The notes under the pieces were generated by a model. That model searched no databases and was not told the origin of the DNA. It saw only the letters and a program-made list of their open reading frames with translations. A stretch of 64,000 nt of DNA from Hippasteria phrygiana. Lineage: Eukaryota > Echinodermata > Asteroidea > Valvatida > Goniasteridae. Position 1 is the stretch's first letter. The number at the start of each line of letters is the position of its first letter. A program made the translations under genes and the position numbers. Positions 56,286 to 64,000 of the stretch are shown here, piece after piece. The DNA is taken from positions 1,860,001-1,924,000 of the forward strand of contig JAZGUH010000483.1 in the NCBI GenBank assembly GCA_037893225.1, read 5' to 3'.

Positions 56286-57443
56286 AGAAGTACATATGCA
56301 TTAAAAAAACATCTCTCAAATCGCGATCGCGCCGATGATATTACTAACACATACAATGCCCTTCCGGGAATTCCCCGGCCCTCCCCACTGCAGTCATAAC
56401 AAGTTGATTGGCACGTTGCCAAACCCGCAGGGCGCAATATAGATAATAATGGAACAATGGTCACACCCCGGGGGCCATGCACCGCCACGCCAATGCTTGA
56501 CTGTATCTGATTTTCAGATATGCATTATTCAGTGTTTGGTCACGATTTCATCGAGTGATTCAGAGATCCATGTGAGTACATGAACATGATCGTTAGCGCA
56601 TGTGTGCGTGATAAGCAAAATTGACAGTCATTTTTTGAAATTATGGTAAAACGTACAAATTTAATTATTAAAGTCAAAACTTTTGACAAAATGTAATTTT
56701 ATTTTGGAAATTTTTTGTTCTTCAACATTTTGTTGGCGAGCAGAGAAGGACTGGTGCATGGCGGATAAAGTGCTGCAACATATAATTCACAAGGCAGGAG
56801 TTTTTGCTTTAGGAAGGCATGTAGATGTACATGTAGAATCCTACTACCATTTTCGGGGGTACAATTTTGCAATAAATGCAAGTATTTGTGTTCTAAACTA
56901 AAAGGTGTCCATGAGAGAGTACCTGGAATCTAATGGGGCCCTGGCCCCAAAAGGCTTCATCATGCCGTACGCGCTCACAAACTTCAAACTTTATTTTCTT
57001 GGAATCTCATCCCACCGCTGTTTCGGCCCTTGTAAAAAGTGTGCCACTTTCACAGCCAGGTCAAATAAAATGCCTAATTCATTAGTGGTGACCCGCGACA
57101 GAGAGACGATAAAAAACCGGGAATTATTAATTAATTTTTACATTAGGGGATCTTCAAGTTAAAGCATTTCATTCATAAGGATATCCATGATGTAATCAAC
57201 CCCAAAAGCAAACAAAATGGGTATGACAAGCGCGAAATTCAAACTCAAATACAGACGCTCCCGTTTCGTAAAGTCATTGCTGAAGGGATGGTTTCCAGGA
57301 CAGATTTGACAGTTAAATTGAATTATCCCAAACTTTATAGACAGTAGTTTGCTTAAAAGAGCAGGTTGTGATCTCATTGATCCATGTGTTTTCGTAAGGG
57401 CAAACCCAACAAGTGATAAAAAAAAGAAAGAAGATTTTTACTA

Positions 57444-57790
57444 CTTTATCCCCATTTCGTGGGAACAGGTCACATATCATAAAGACACTTGTAATTTGGC
57501 AAATGGCGAGTTTATCCGTGCATACCTGGTCTTATATGAACAATGAAAATAGACCGGGACTAATTCCTTAGCGATGCTTAGCACATGATTTCTTGCAAAA
57601 CCCAGACCGGTGATTTGTTCCCTTTGAAAAATGTCCAGTGTGTGATTCAACACTGCAGAATCTTTTCCCTTCATACTGACTATGTAAACCAAACACGATT
57701 AAACAATCTCATCTGTCAATCCATTTTTTTCTGGGGATATTCACACAAGTAAACCTATCAAAAGCTGTACATTTTGTTTGGAATGGACAG
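57444..57790 (-). repeat. Copy of 59789-60135 inside the hAT-like element
   Basis: 347 bp, same length as the source, no indels and six substitutions. It begins with the last 30 bp of the MITE that ends at 59818 plus its right ATAT duplication, so the 59.8-kb locus is the source. Confidence 0.95.
57526..57679 (-). CDS. Duplicate DPH6 exon (captured copy)
   Basis: The copy keeps the open frame, the TAG acceptor dinucleotide and the AG|GTATGC donor of the 59871-60024 exon and lies in the same orientation in the next intron. The four substitutions inside the exon all change the protein (for example GFARNHV here against GFARYRV in the source). The exon length of 154 is not a multiple of three, so including both copies would shift the frame. 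It could be used only instead of the original, act as a poison exon, or be silent. Expression cannot be judged from sequence. Confidence 0.5.
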
Positions 57791-58777
57791 TGATCACTCC
57801 TTACCCTGGAACTGAAAATTGTCGCTGGAAAATTCAAAAACTATCAGTTTGAGGCCCGTAAAAATCCCCTTAAATTAAAATCAAAACGTACAAAACAAAA
57901 ATTCTACGGTGCCCTTCGGGTCTGATGCTCACACAACACAAGCTTTAAAAATGCCCGATTTCATCTCGATATAAACACCAAGTTAATATCTCACATTAAT
58001 CAGCAGTGAGAGATGAATATTCATATTCCTTTTCTGTAAATTATGCATTTTCTTCCAGGAAGCTCTTCCTTTTTTATTAATAATTACGTTACCTTTCTAG
58101 CAACAGAGGGCGGGCTTTCACATGGTAAATGATGCGCACGCGTACATCATTATGTCACGTTGGAAACACCGGTGATCCCTGGACTGTGCATCCCCACAAA
58201 ACAAGAAATGTATATTCATGTTGTGTAGTCATGTTGTGAACAACCAATCATTGCATACCGGGCGGGGCTCGCTTTCGAGTACACTACATTTTTTTGGCGG
58301 GGGTGGAGGGATGGAAGCTCGCATGGCCGGCCGGATGCAAGCGGTCGCGACTTGGTCTTTTATGAATTTTTTTTTACCTTCCTGGAATGGAAAAGGCTTT
58401 ATCTTTTCTTTTTTAATTCTATCGACTGTCTACATTGCATGCAGTACCTGGGCTAATGTAACCGTTTACACAGTACATGTACATGTTCTCGAGTCCAAAC
58501 CTGCTACAATGTAAGGCCAAAAAAGGGCCTTATCAACAGGTAAATTCAATCATATCCGTGCCGCCCGTGTGCGCTAATTTTGTCTTATCGCATGCATTCC
58601 TAGCGCTATCAATACATGTGTGTAAAGTTTGCCGAACTTCCGAACCAACAATTTTGGTTCGGTTCGGTTCAGTTCGGTTCGGTTGGCCATGTTCGGCCGT
58701 TTTTAGTTCGGTTCGGCGGTTCGGCTGCAGCACTACCGGGAAGCAACTTTAAAAAAAGATATACACGATGACACAAA

Positions 58778-59176
58778 GGCACTGCAGCGGAAGTATTATT
58801 GTATTACGGGTAAGGCCAGCCAGGAGTACCCTGATGCTATTTCTGGGTCAGACACCATCCTATTGCCATTCAGAAACATGGGCAATGACAGAATGATTGA
58901 TTGCTCTGGTGGTCTGCCTAGGGGGGAAACCCTTTGTGTATACCGACCACAAAGGCATTAGATAACACACGCTTGAATGGGGCTTAGCCAAACACATGCC
59001 AGAGGGCTTACTTTCTCAGGGCTGGCATGTCCGGTGTGTGACCTCTGTGTTAAATTTGATTGCACAGTCTCGAACTATGGCTTTCGACTCGAGTTCAAAA
59101 AAAATTTGAGCAATATTGGACCAAAGATGTTTTAGTAATTAAAAAATTACGAAAAAACTACTTCCGCTGCAGTGCC
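58778..59176. mobile_element. MITE with GGCACTGCAGCGGAAGTA ends
   Basis: The left end GGCACTGCAGCGGAAGTA and the right end TACTTCCGCTGCAGTGCC are perfect complements over 18 bp, and pairing continues more loosely with TTACG. 399 bp. No certain target duplication. It starts 35 bp after the hAT-like element. Confidence 0.8.
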
Positions 59177-59426
59177 GTAGTTGCTCTGAGGGTTAATACA
59201 TGTGAAAGAGCATGAGAGTTGAGAGTGTATGTAAACTTATCGTGAATTTTCATTTATAAGCAGTGAGCACTGAGCAAGGGGGGAAGGGTGAGTGTCTTGT
59301 AGCTCAAAATGTCGGTCGTTTTCATAATTTGTTTCTTTTACCCCTCATATATAACTTGCTACTGAGGGTATCTGCCAACAGAAAAACAATACTACAAAGC
59401 GTGCAACAAAATATCAATTCACATAT

Positions 59427-59818
59427 GTGACCTGACAGCACAAAATGAGAATAAAGTTGCACTAAGGCTTTCTGAGTACAATCAGAAACAACAACTTTTC
59501 ACTGAAAAGTCAATTTGGGGATTTTAACGACTGTATAATTGAAAAACTCTATATCCCAAAGATGTTAAACTGAATCTCTTCACAAAATAATTTTGGGCAT
59601 GATTTCTTTTTTCGAACTCTGGTTTAAAGTGTGCACAGATCACAAACTTTGAGCTTCATTTTCTCCAAACAAGGGGTCAAGACTCTGATAATTTCAAAAG
59701 GTTGTATCAGGGGCTAGGAATGAGATACCACAACACACAATATATCAAATTAAAGCTTTTAACCTGTACTTTCAGGAAATACCATTATCTTTATCCCCAT
59801 TTCGTGGGAACAGGTCAC
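59427..59818. mobile_element. MITE with 4-bp target duplication (GTGACCTG type), copy D
   Basis: 392 bp from GTGACCTGACAGCAC to GGGAACAGGTCAC, with ATAT at 59423-59426 and 59819-59822. A truncated relative lies at 4297-4435, and its last 30 bp are copied at 57444. Ends 53 bp from the DPH6 exon donor. Confidence 0.85.
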
Positions 59819-59870
59819 ATATCATAAAGAAACTTGTAATTTGGCGAATGGCGAGTTTATCCGTGCATAC

Positions 59871-60024
59871 CTGGTCTTATATGAACAATGAAAATAGACC
59901 GGGACTAATTCCTTAGCGATGCTTAGCACACGATATCTTGCAAAACCCAGACCGGTGATTTGTTCCCTTTGAAAAATGTCCAGTGTGTGATTCAACGCTG
60001 CAGAATCTTTTCCCTTCATACTGT
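59871..60024 (-). CDS. DPH6: DPH6 exon inside the second RidA-like region
   Basis: The frame is open and reads SMKGKDSAALNHTLDIFQRE, then ARYRVLSIAKELVPVYFHCS and YKT. The donor ACCAG|GTATGC leaves two bases that combine with the first base of 55349-55452 to give Ser, so the reading continues as YKTSRVCRTM. This phase fit, and the need for such an exon between 60284 and 55452, support it. The acceptor is less certain: TACATAG at 60025-60031 (used here) or AG dinucleotides 4 or 11 bases further in. No family motif is visible, and this part of DPH6 is usually variable. A near-identical second copy lies at 57526-57679. Confidence 0.6.
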
Positions 60025-60283
60025 CTATGTAAACCAAACACGATTAAACAATCTCATCTGTCAATCCATTTTTTTCTGGGGATATTCACACAAGTAAACC
60101 TATCAAAAGCTGTACATTTTGTTTGGAATGGACAGATTTGGTAAACAAATTTATTCACTTTCCACAGATTGATAACGCGTACCAGAGCGTTTGCTTTCAC
60201 AGTTGAATTTCATTCATTTGTGGAGAGTAATTTCATGAATTACCATCTTCAATTTGTCTGGTTTCTTATGTCACCAAAGATTC

Positions 60284-60559
60284 TGCAAGTCTCCCACTTG
60301 GCAAAAGATCAGCACCAACCTGAGTTGTTCGGAGGAACTTTTCCCAATGTTTCCTGGCAATGTCTAAATGTCTTCCGTCCGTTACGTAACACACACCTCC
60401 GATGACATTGCTCAGTGACACTCCGGGATGCATGGCCGCCAGCACTCGCTGCAGGCTGCGCAATGAGAGGGCACATTGCGGTGTTATACCGCCCTCTATG
60501 TTCTGCATGGTGCTCGGGCACAGGGGTATCGCACCTGCTGAATAAATCAAGTCCCCAAT
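60284..60559 (-). CDS. DPH6: DPH6 exon: core of the second RidA-like domain
   Basis: Acceptor TTTTTAAACAG. It reads IGDLIYSAGAIPLCPSTMQN, then IEGGITPQCALSLRSLQRVL and AAMHPGVSLSNVIGGVCYVT. GDLIY.AG.I.L.P.T and the helix Q...SL..L..VL are the standard strands and helix of the RidA/YjgF fold. The 3' border is uncertain: donor A|GTGGGA just right of 60283 gives the phase needed by 60024 (used here). CAG|GTTGGT at 60320 is a better core site but gives phase 0, which fits only if the next exon starts at its inner AAG. It follows the 61447 exon in phase 0. Confidence 0.85.
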
Positions 60560-60712
60560 CTGTTTAAAAATACAATAACAAAACAAAAATGATTTAAAAT
60601 TGCGAATATGAATTATGACTTGAGAATGTTTTGGACATTCCAAAAATAGGCAACTCAATGTTTCAAAACAGGTTTGCTGAAGAGCAAGTTCTAATTTCAA
60701 GGTATGATATAT

Positions 60713-61320
60713 CATTGACAGACCTAACAATGTAGTTGCATGCAGTGTTCATACTTTGCGGGATTCAACATATATATGGAATATCAAACCTATCAAAGGT
60801 TGAGCTCAATCCGTCAACTGAGTCATGAGAAAGTAGTGAAGAACTGTTCTGTTTTAACCCTAACCTCTTGGGTAACTTTACTAGAAAGTATCCTGAATCC
60901 GCCAAAATCCACCTATTTTGTCATGCACAAAAAGTTGGTTTTGGTGACTGCTCAATATGGAGGTATCCTGAATCCATCAAAATCCTGCAGTAACGCTAGG
61001 CTTACAATCCTCAATCCATCAAAATCACCCAGGTTTCAATATGGAGGTATTCTGAATCCGCCGAAATCCTCCAAAACAGGGGTATGGATTTTGATGAATT
61101 CAGGTAGGTTAGGGTTAATAATGATTTTGTGCACATTCATATGGACTTATTTCCATTGATGAAATCAAAATAAGCCGCAGCATTGTTGGAGGTCTTAATA
61201 GATAGAATATTGTCAAAGATGACAGCATTTCAGATGGAAATATTTCTCCGGAGGATTTGTACTGGTATCATCTTTAAAAACATTCAACTTTCAGATTGAA
61301 ACTAATCAGTTTGGTTTTTC
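60713..61320 (-). repeat. Dispersed repeat family G with an inserted TTAA element
   Basis: Matches 38430-39170 in separate blocks and 11936-12125 at its right part. A family-B element (60858-61114) interrupts it. The right end runs into a tRNA-like box on the minus strand. Confidence 0.6.
60858..61114. mobile_element. TTAA element with CCCTAACC ends (family B), longest copy
   Basis: 257 bp between TTAA at 60854-60857 and 61115-61118. Starts CCCTAACCTCTTGGGTAAC and ends GTAGGTTAGGG. Inside are four repeats of ATCCTGAATCC(A/G)(T/C)C plus CAATATGGAGGTAT twice. Inserted in repeat family G. Confidence 0.75.
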
Positions 61321-61329
61321 AATGTCAAC

Positions 61330-61440
61330 CAACAAAAAAACTGCCTGTAGCTTGATTTGAACCTGCGACCTCCGGAATACCATACCGGTGCTTGTTCCGT
61401 ACCGTACCAGTGATTTCGATATTTCTGTAGATCTATGATT
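61330..61440 (-). repeat. tRNA-like SINE head
   Basis: On the minus strand GGAGGTCGCAGGTTCAAATC is a good B-box context, preceded by GGTACGGAACAAGCACC. Followed by family-G sequence, which suggests that family G is a tRNA-derived SINE. Confidence 0.5.
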
Positions 61441-61446
61441 GCCTAC

Positions 61447-61639
61447 CTGAACTGCCTGACTGTACGGTCCGATGTTAGCTGGTGCCCAGTGGGATATACC
61501 CTGTACATGCATGGTGTGCCTGTTCACCGGTGCTGCAGCAGTCTCGGTAATATCGGAGCTGTCTTGGTCAGTGTTTCTATACGCCATGCAATCCATCTGT
61601 AGCATAGTATCACATGGTAGGTCTGCTTGAATACAAACT
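61447..61639 (-). CDS. DPH6: DPH6 exon: end of RidA-like domain 1, start of domain 2
   Basis: 193 bp with acceptor CGTATTCAG and donor TTCAG|GTAGGC. It completes an Arg codon and reads VCIQADLPCDTMLQMDCMAY, then a variable linker, then TMHVQGISHWAPANIGPYSQ and AVQ. With the previous exon it forms NPPAR-VCIQADLP, the conserved Arg-containing strand of RidA proteins. HVQGISHWAPANIGPYSQA is a signature of the long DPH6 family and marks the start of the second RidA-like domain. This was the most decisive match for naming the gene. Ends in phase 0. Confidence 0.97.
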
Positions 61640-62812
61640 CTGAATACGTTTGGAGAAATAGAGAGAGAAGTATTTCTTACATGCCTCTAATATTTGTAAT
61701 CCTGTTCCCCGGTTATCCCGGACTTATGTCAGATACCCCTAACAAAAAAATTCTGCTTCCGATTACATGCCTTTCCAGAATAGGGTAGGTAGGTCGGAAT
61801 TTGTTTGTTTTGTGCTGATTGAATGGGGTATTCAATTATATACGAATTTCAGTCTGAACTATTTCCATTTACGTTACGAAAGCTATACAAAAATGGCCAC
61901 AAAAAGTGATAAAAACTTGCCTAAATTAATGTCAAAAATATTTACGGTCAATAATTCTTTAAAATAATGGAGAATTTAGGTCGTGCACACCACACTATGC
62001 ACAACGCTAGCCACGACGGGAAACTGGCCAACACTGTCCGTTTGTCGTGCGGTAAGCGTGCGTGATGCACTGTGTAGCGGGCAACAAAAATCGTGTTGTG
62101 GCAGGAAATGTCAGGGAAACGCTGCGCTATCACTTCAAGTACAAGCGGTACAACCTCGAAATAAATTCATGAACATGGAAAATACATACACAGACAAGAG
62201 AGATCAAGTTTTGTGAATTAACTTGCAGAAATCTTCTTCCTCCATCGATGTTTACTTGGAATTTTTACGATGTCAGATCTGACCTGGAACTGCAGTGCCC
62301 TCTGCAGTGTTACGCTATGTTGGTCAGCCATATGCATAGACTGGTTGCCGCATTTCCATCATGCCTTCTTTGGCACTTTTAGTGGGCGGCGCGGCGGGAA
62401 CCAGTACAGCATTGCTGCATTGAGCATGATGCACGTGTTTTCATGATCACGGTGATAGGGAATCACGCACCGAAGGGAACTTGTTAAAACAACGGAGGTT
62501 TCTTCTCAAAAAATGGCGAACGTAAGCAGGCAAACAAATTACAAGCGTTTTTTACATAAATAGGTTGTTGAGAGGCATTTTGTGAAGACAGAAAAGACAA
62601 CAGGATTTACTTGCCGATAAAATGTTTAGGGTCGCGGCCGTAAAATTAGGGTAGGTCGGGTAACCGGAAGCAGAAGAGACACTGACCAGGTAATTTTCAG
62701 TGTGAAGTTGTCCCGTGGAATAATTCAGGCAAAATAAATGACCAAATAATTTTTTCCCCAATTGCAGTAGTTACAATTTTCCCTCTGCCCCATATGACAC
62801 ACCCAATGATAC
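61640..62812. other. DPH6 intron
   Basis: No exon or clear element. 61772-61800 (AATAGGGTAGGTAGGTCGG) and 62645-62665 (TTAGGGTAGGTCGGGTAACC) carry a related motif next to AGTATCTGACATAAG / CCGGAAGCAGAAG-type text, perhaps two ends of a worn element spanning 61.7-62.7 kb. Confidence 0.4.
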
Positions 62813-62942
62813 CTTGCGGGAGGATTCAGCTGGAAGTATCGGCAATACACAGAGTTGATCTGGACAAAATTGGACATATCCCTGACGTAAAGATGAACCA
62901 TTGCTGCATCCGATAGTTGGTATCCATGCAGCACAAGCAGTT
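62813..62942 (-). CDS. DPH6: DPH6 exon: middle of RidA-like domain 1
   Basis: 130 bp (2 + 42 codons + 2), acceptor TTTATTTCAG, donor GCAAG|GTATCA. It reads LLVLHGYQLSDAAMVHLYVR, then DMSNFVQINSVYCRYFQLNP and PA(R). LYVRDMSNF..IN..Y..YF...PPAR is the textbook RidA/YjgF pattern (helix, strand, then the P-x-R strand). Joined in phase to 63671 and 61639. Confidence 0.97.
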
Positions 62943-63306
62943 CTGAAATAAAGTGGAAAAAATTGGTATAATTTCTAGGCACAATCCCATCATCTGTGGA
63001 GCTATCCCCACCACAATTCAGAATAGCCCTCAACAATTTGGCCCTTTCAAGTTAATGAATTTTTTTACAAATGCAATTTCAAACAATTTCCTGATATTTT
63101 CCAAAACATTTGATAAACAAAATACAAGAATATCAAGATCAGAAAATATTGGTTTCCTTCCAAAATATTTTTTGGCATCCCAAACATTTTTCAGTTATAA
63201 ACCATGCCTTGTAATTTCAGCCGAAGAGATTTACTGAAATTGGTACTCAATAGTTGGCTGTTGAAGACAATTTAATATTAGAGCAAGAAAACGCACGGAG
63301 GATTAA

Positions 63307-63403
63307 ACCTAAACCGTCCCAAATGTGCCATAGATATACTGCACAGTGTTGGATTTTGACAGGTTCAAGACACTTCGCAGAAAAAGTGCCACAGGGGTTA
63401 GGG
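63307..63403. mobile_element. TTAA element with CCTAAACC / GGTTAGGG ends (family B)
   Basis: 97 bp between TTAA at 63303-63306 and 63404-63407. Starts ACCTAAACCGTCCC and ends CAGGGGTTAGGG. The inner text GTGCCATAG / AGTGCCAC and TTGGATTTTGACAGG resembles the 31820 copy. Confidence 0.5.
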
Positions 63404-63670
63404 TTAAACTATTTTCATCAAGAATCACAGTAACAATCACTGAAATCAATTTTTGTTTTCATTTTTACTAAGGAAGTCTGGTTCTACCGTGATGCGACTC
63501 CAAAATAAATTTGCAATGTCAACAGGCAGATATCTGAAATGCAAATGTGTAAAGTTAGAACAAATTTCAACTTCAGCAAAATTTACTCTGCAAATGTTTC
63601 ACGCCATGAAATTTGCCTCAAGTGAAGTATCAATTTAATGAACTTGGCCCGAGGGCCAGTCTTTCCATAC

Positions 63671-63796
63671 CTTTCAATGAGTCCATTGCTTGCTCTATGT
63701 CCTTGGTAAATGAAGACGCATTGGATTGTACGGCCGTTATCCCCGAGATCCACAGGTAGCCCTCCGATGTGGTCTTACAAATCGGTGGGAATTTTT
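63671..63796 (-). CDS. DPH6: DPH6 exon: start of RidA-like domain 1
   Basis: DPH6 makes the last step of diphthamide synthesis on elongation factor 2, ligating ammonia to diphthine with ATP. The catalytic ATP-pyrophosphatase domain is N-terminal and lies off the right edge. This 126-bp exon (acceptor TCTGTCTAACAG, donor AAAG|GTATGG) reads KFPPICKTTSEGYLWISGIT, then AVQSNASSFTKDIEQAMDSL and K. G.LWISG.TA is the first strand of the RidA-like fold. Human DPH6 is short and lacks this part, while the yeast enzyme keeps two RidA-like domains, so this lineage retains the ancestral long form. Confidence 0.93.
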
Positions 63797-64000
63797 CTGT
63801 TAGACAGAAATCAAAAATGTTCTGTTATAAGCAAGACCAATCATCTGGCATATTGACAGACATAACTTGCCTATTTCGTACCTTTGTGACCGTTTTAATG
63901 ATACTGGACCCCATATATTATTAGCACGTTTTACAGTGTTTTCTAAAATATGTAATGTCTTTCTATTTTTAAGATCAATGGTTAATTTTAATCTGGAATT
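63797..64000. other. DPH6 intron at the right edge
   Basis: No coding signal. Further 5' exons of DPH6 must lie beyond the window. Confidence 0.5.

Larger units (their letters stand above)
56158..58735. mobile_element. hAT-like element with perfect 8-bp duplication, carrying a DPH6 exon copy
   Basis: CCGGGAAG at 56150-56157 and at 58736-58743 is a perfect 8-bp duplication. The right end (complement TAGTGCTGCAGCC) and the left end (TACATGCAGTGCTGCAAC, with an apparent extra CATGCA after TA) give short hAT-style inverted termini. Both ends carry GGTTCGG arrays (about 56187-56285 and 58655-58725). No transposase frame is seen in 2,578 bp, so it is non-autonomous. It contains a 347-bp copy of DPH6 exon and intron sequence at 57444-57790. 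Confidence 0.75.

Overview
This is eukaryotic nuclear DNA from an animal, AT-rich and crowded with small transposons. It carries parts of two intron-rich protein-coding genes that converge. I infer a marine invertebrate, most likely a deuterostome (echinoderm, hemichordate or lancelet). The reasons are the gene content, including a DPH6 that keeps C-terminal RidA-like domains absent from the short human protein, the THAP-type and SAP-like exons, and very frequent TACATGTA motifs. The species cannot be named from sequence alone.

Plus strand: the 3' part of a Na+/Ca2+ exchanger gene (SLC8A/NCX) is spread over five exons (17779-17879, 28725-28873, 39403-39502, 40958-41227, 42518-42921). They encode the end of the second Calx-beta calcium-binding domain, the rest of the cytosolic loop and the C-terminal membrane half with the alpha-2 ion-transport repeat. 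All splice phases agree. The 5' exons lie beyond the left edge. An AT-rich, gene-poor stretch of about 9 kb follows, and its first part is probably the 3' UTR.

Minus strand: the 3' part of a long-form DPH6 (diphthine-ammonia ligase) enters from the right edge and ends at a stop codon at 51870. I reconstruct nine exons, all with consistent splice phases (63671-63796, 62813-62942, 61447-61639, about 60284-60559, about 59871-60024, 55349-55452, 54555-54644, 52568-52729, 51870-51985). They encode two RidA/YjgF-like domains plus the C-terminal tail. The N-terminal ATP-pyrophosphatase domain is off the right edge.

Left flank (1-17.7 kb): a THAP-type zinc-finger exon (+), a SAP-like exon (-), a broken PIF/Harbinger transposase fragment and many MITEs. 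Most other structure in the window is transposon-derived: at least eleven piggyBac-like TTAA MITEs, a second TTAA family whose ends read CCCTAAC, a MITE family with 4-bp target duplications, hAT-type elements with 8-bp duplications, Tc1/mariner-type elements, two Kolobok-like TTAA elements (one holding a frameshifted THAP exon), long hairpins including a 104-bp perfect palindrome, and tRNA-derived SINE pieces.

The most unusual structure is in the DPH6 intron at 55.5-59.9 kb. A 2.6-kb hAT-like element with a perfect 8-bp target duplication carries a second copy, six substitutions in 347 bp, of a nearby DPH6 exon with its splice sites. This looks like exon capture by a transposon and creates a potential alternative or poison exon in sense orientation.
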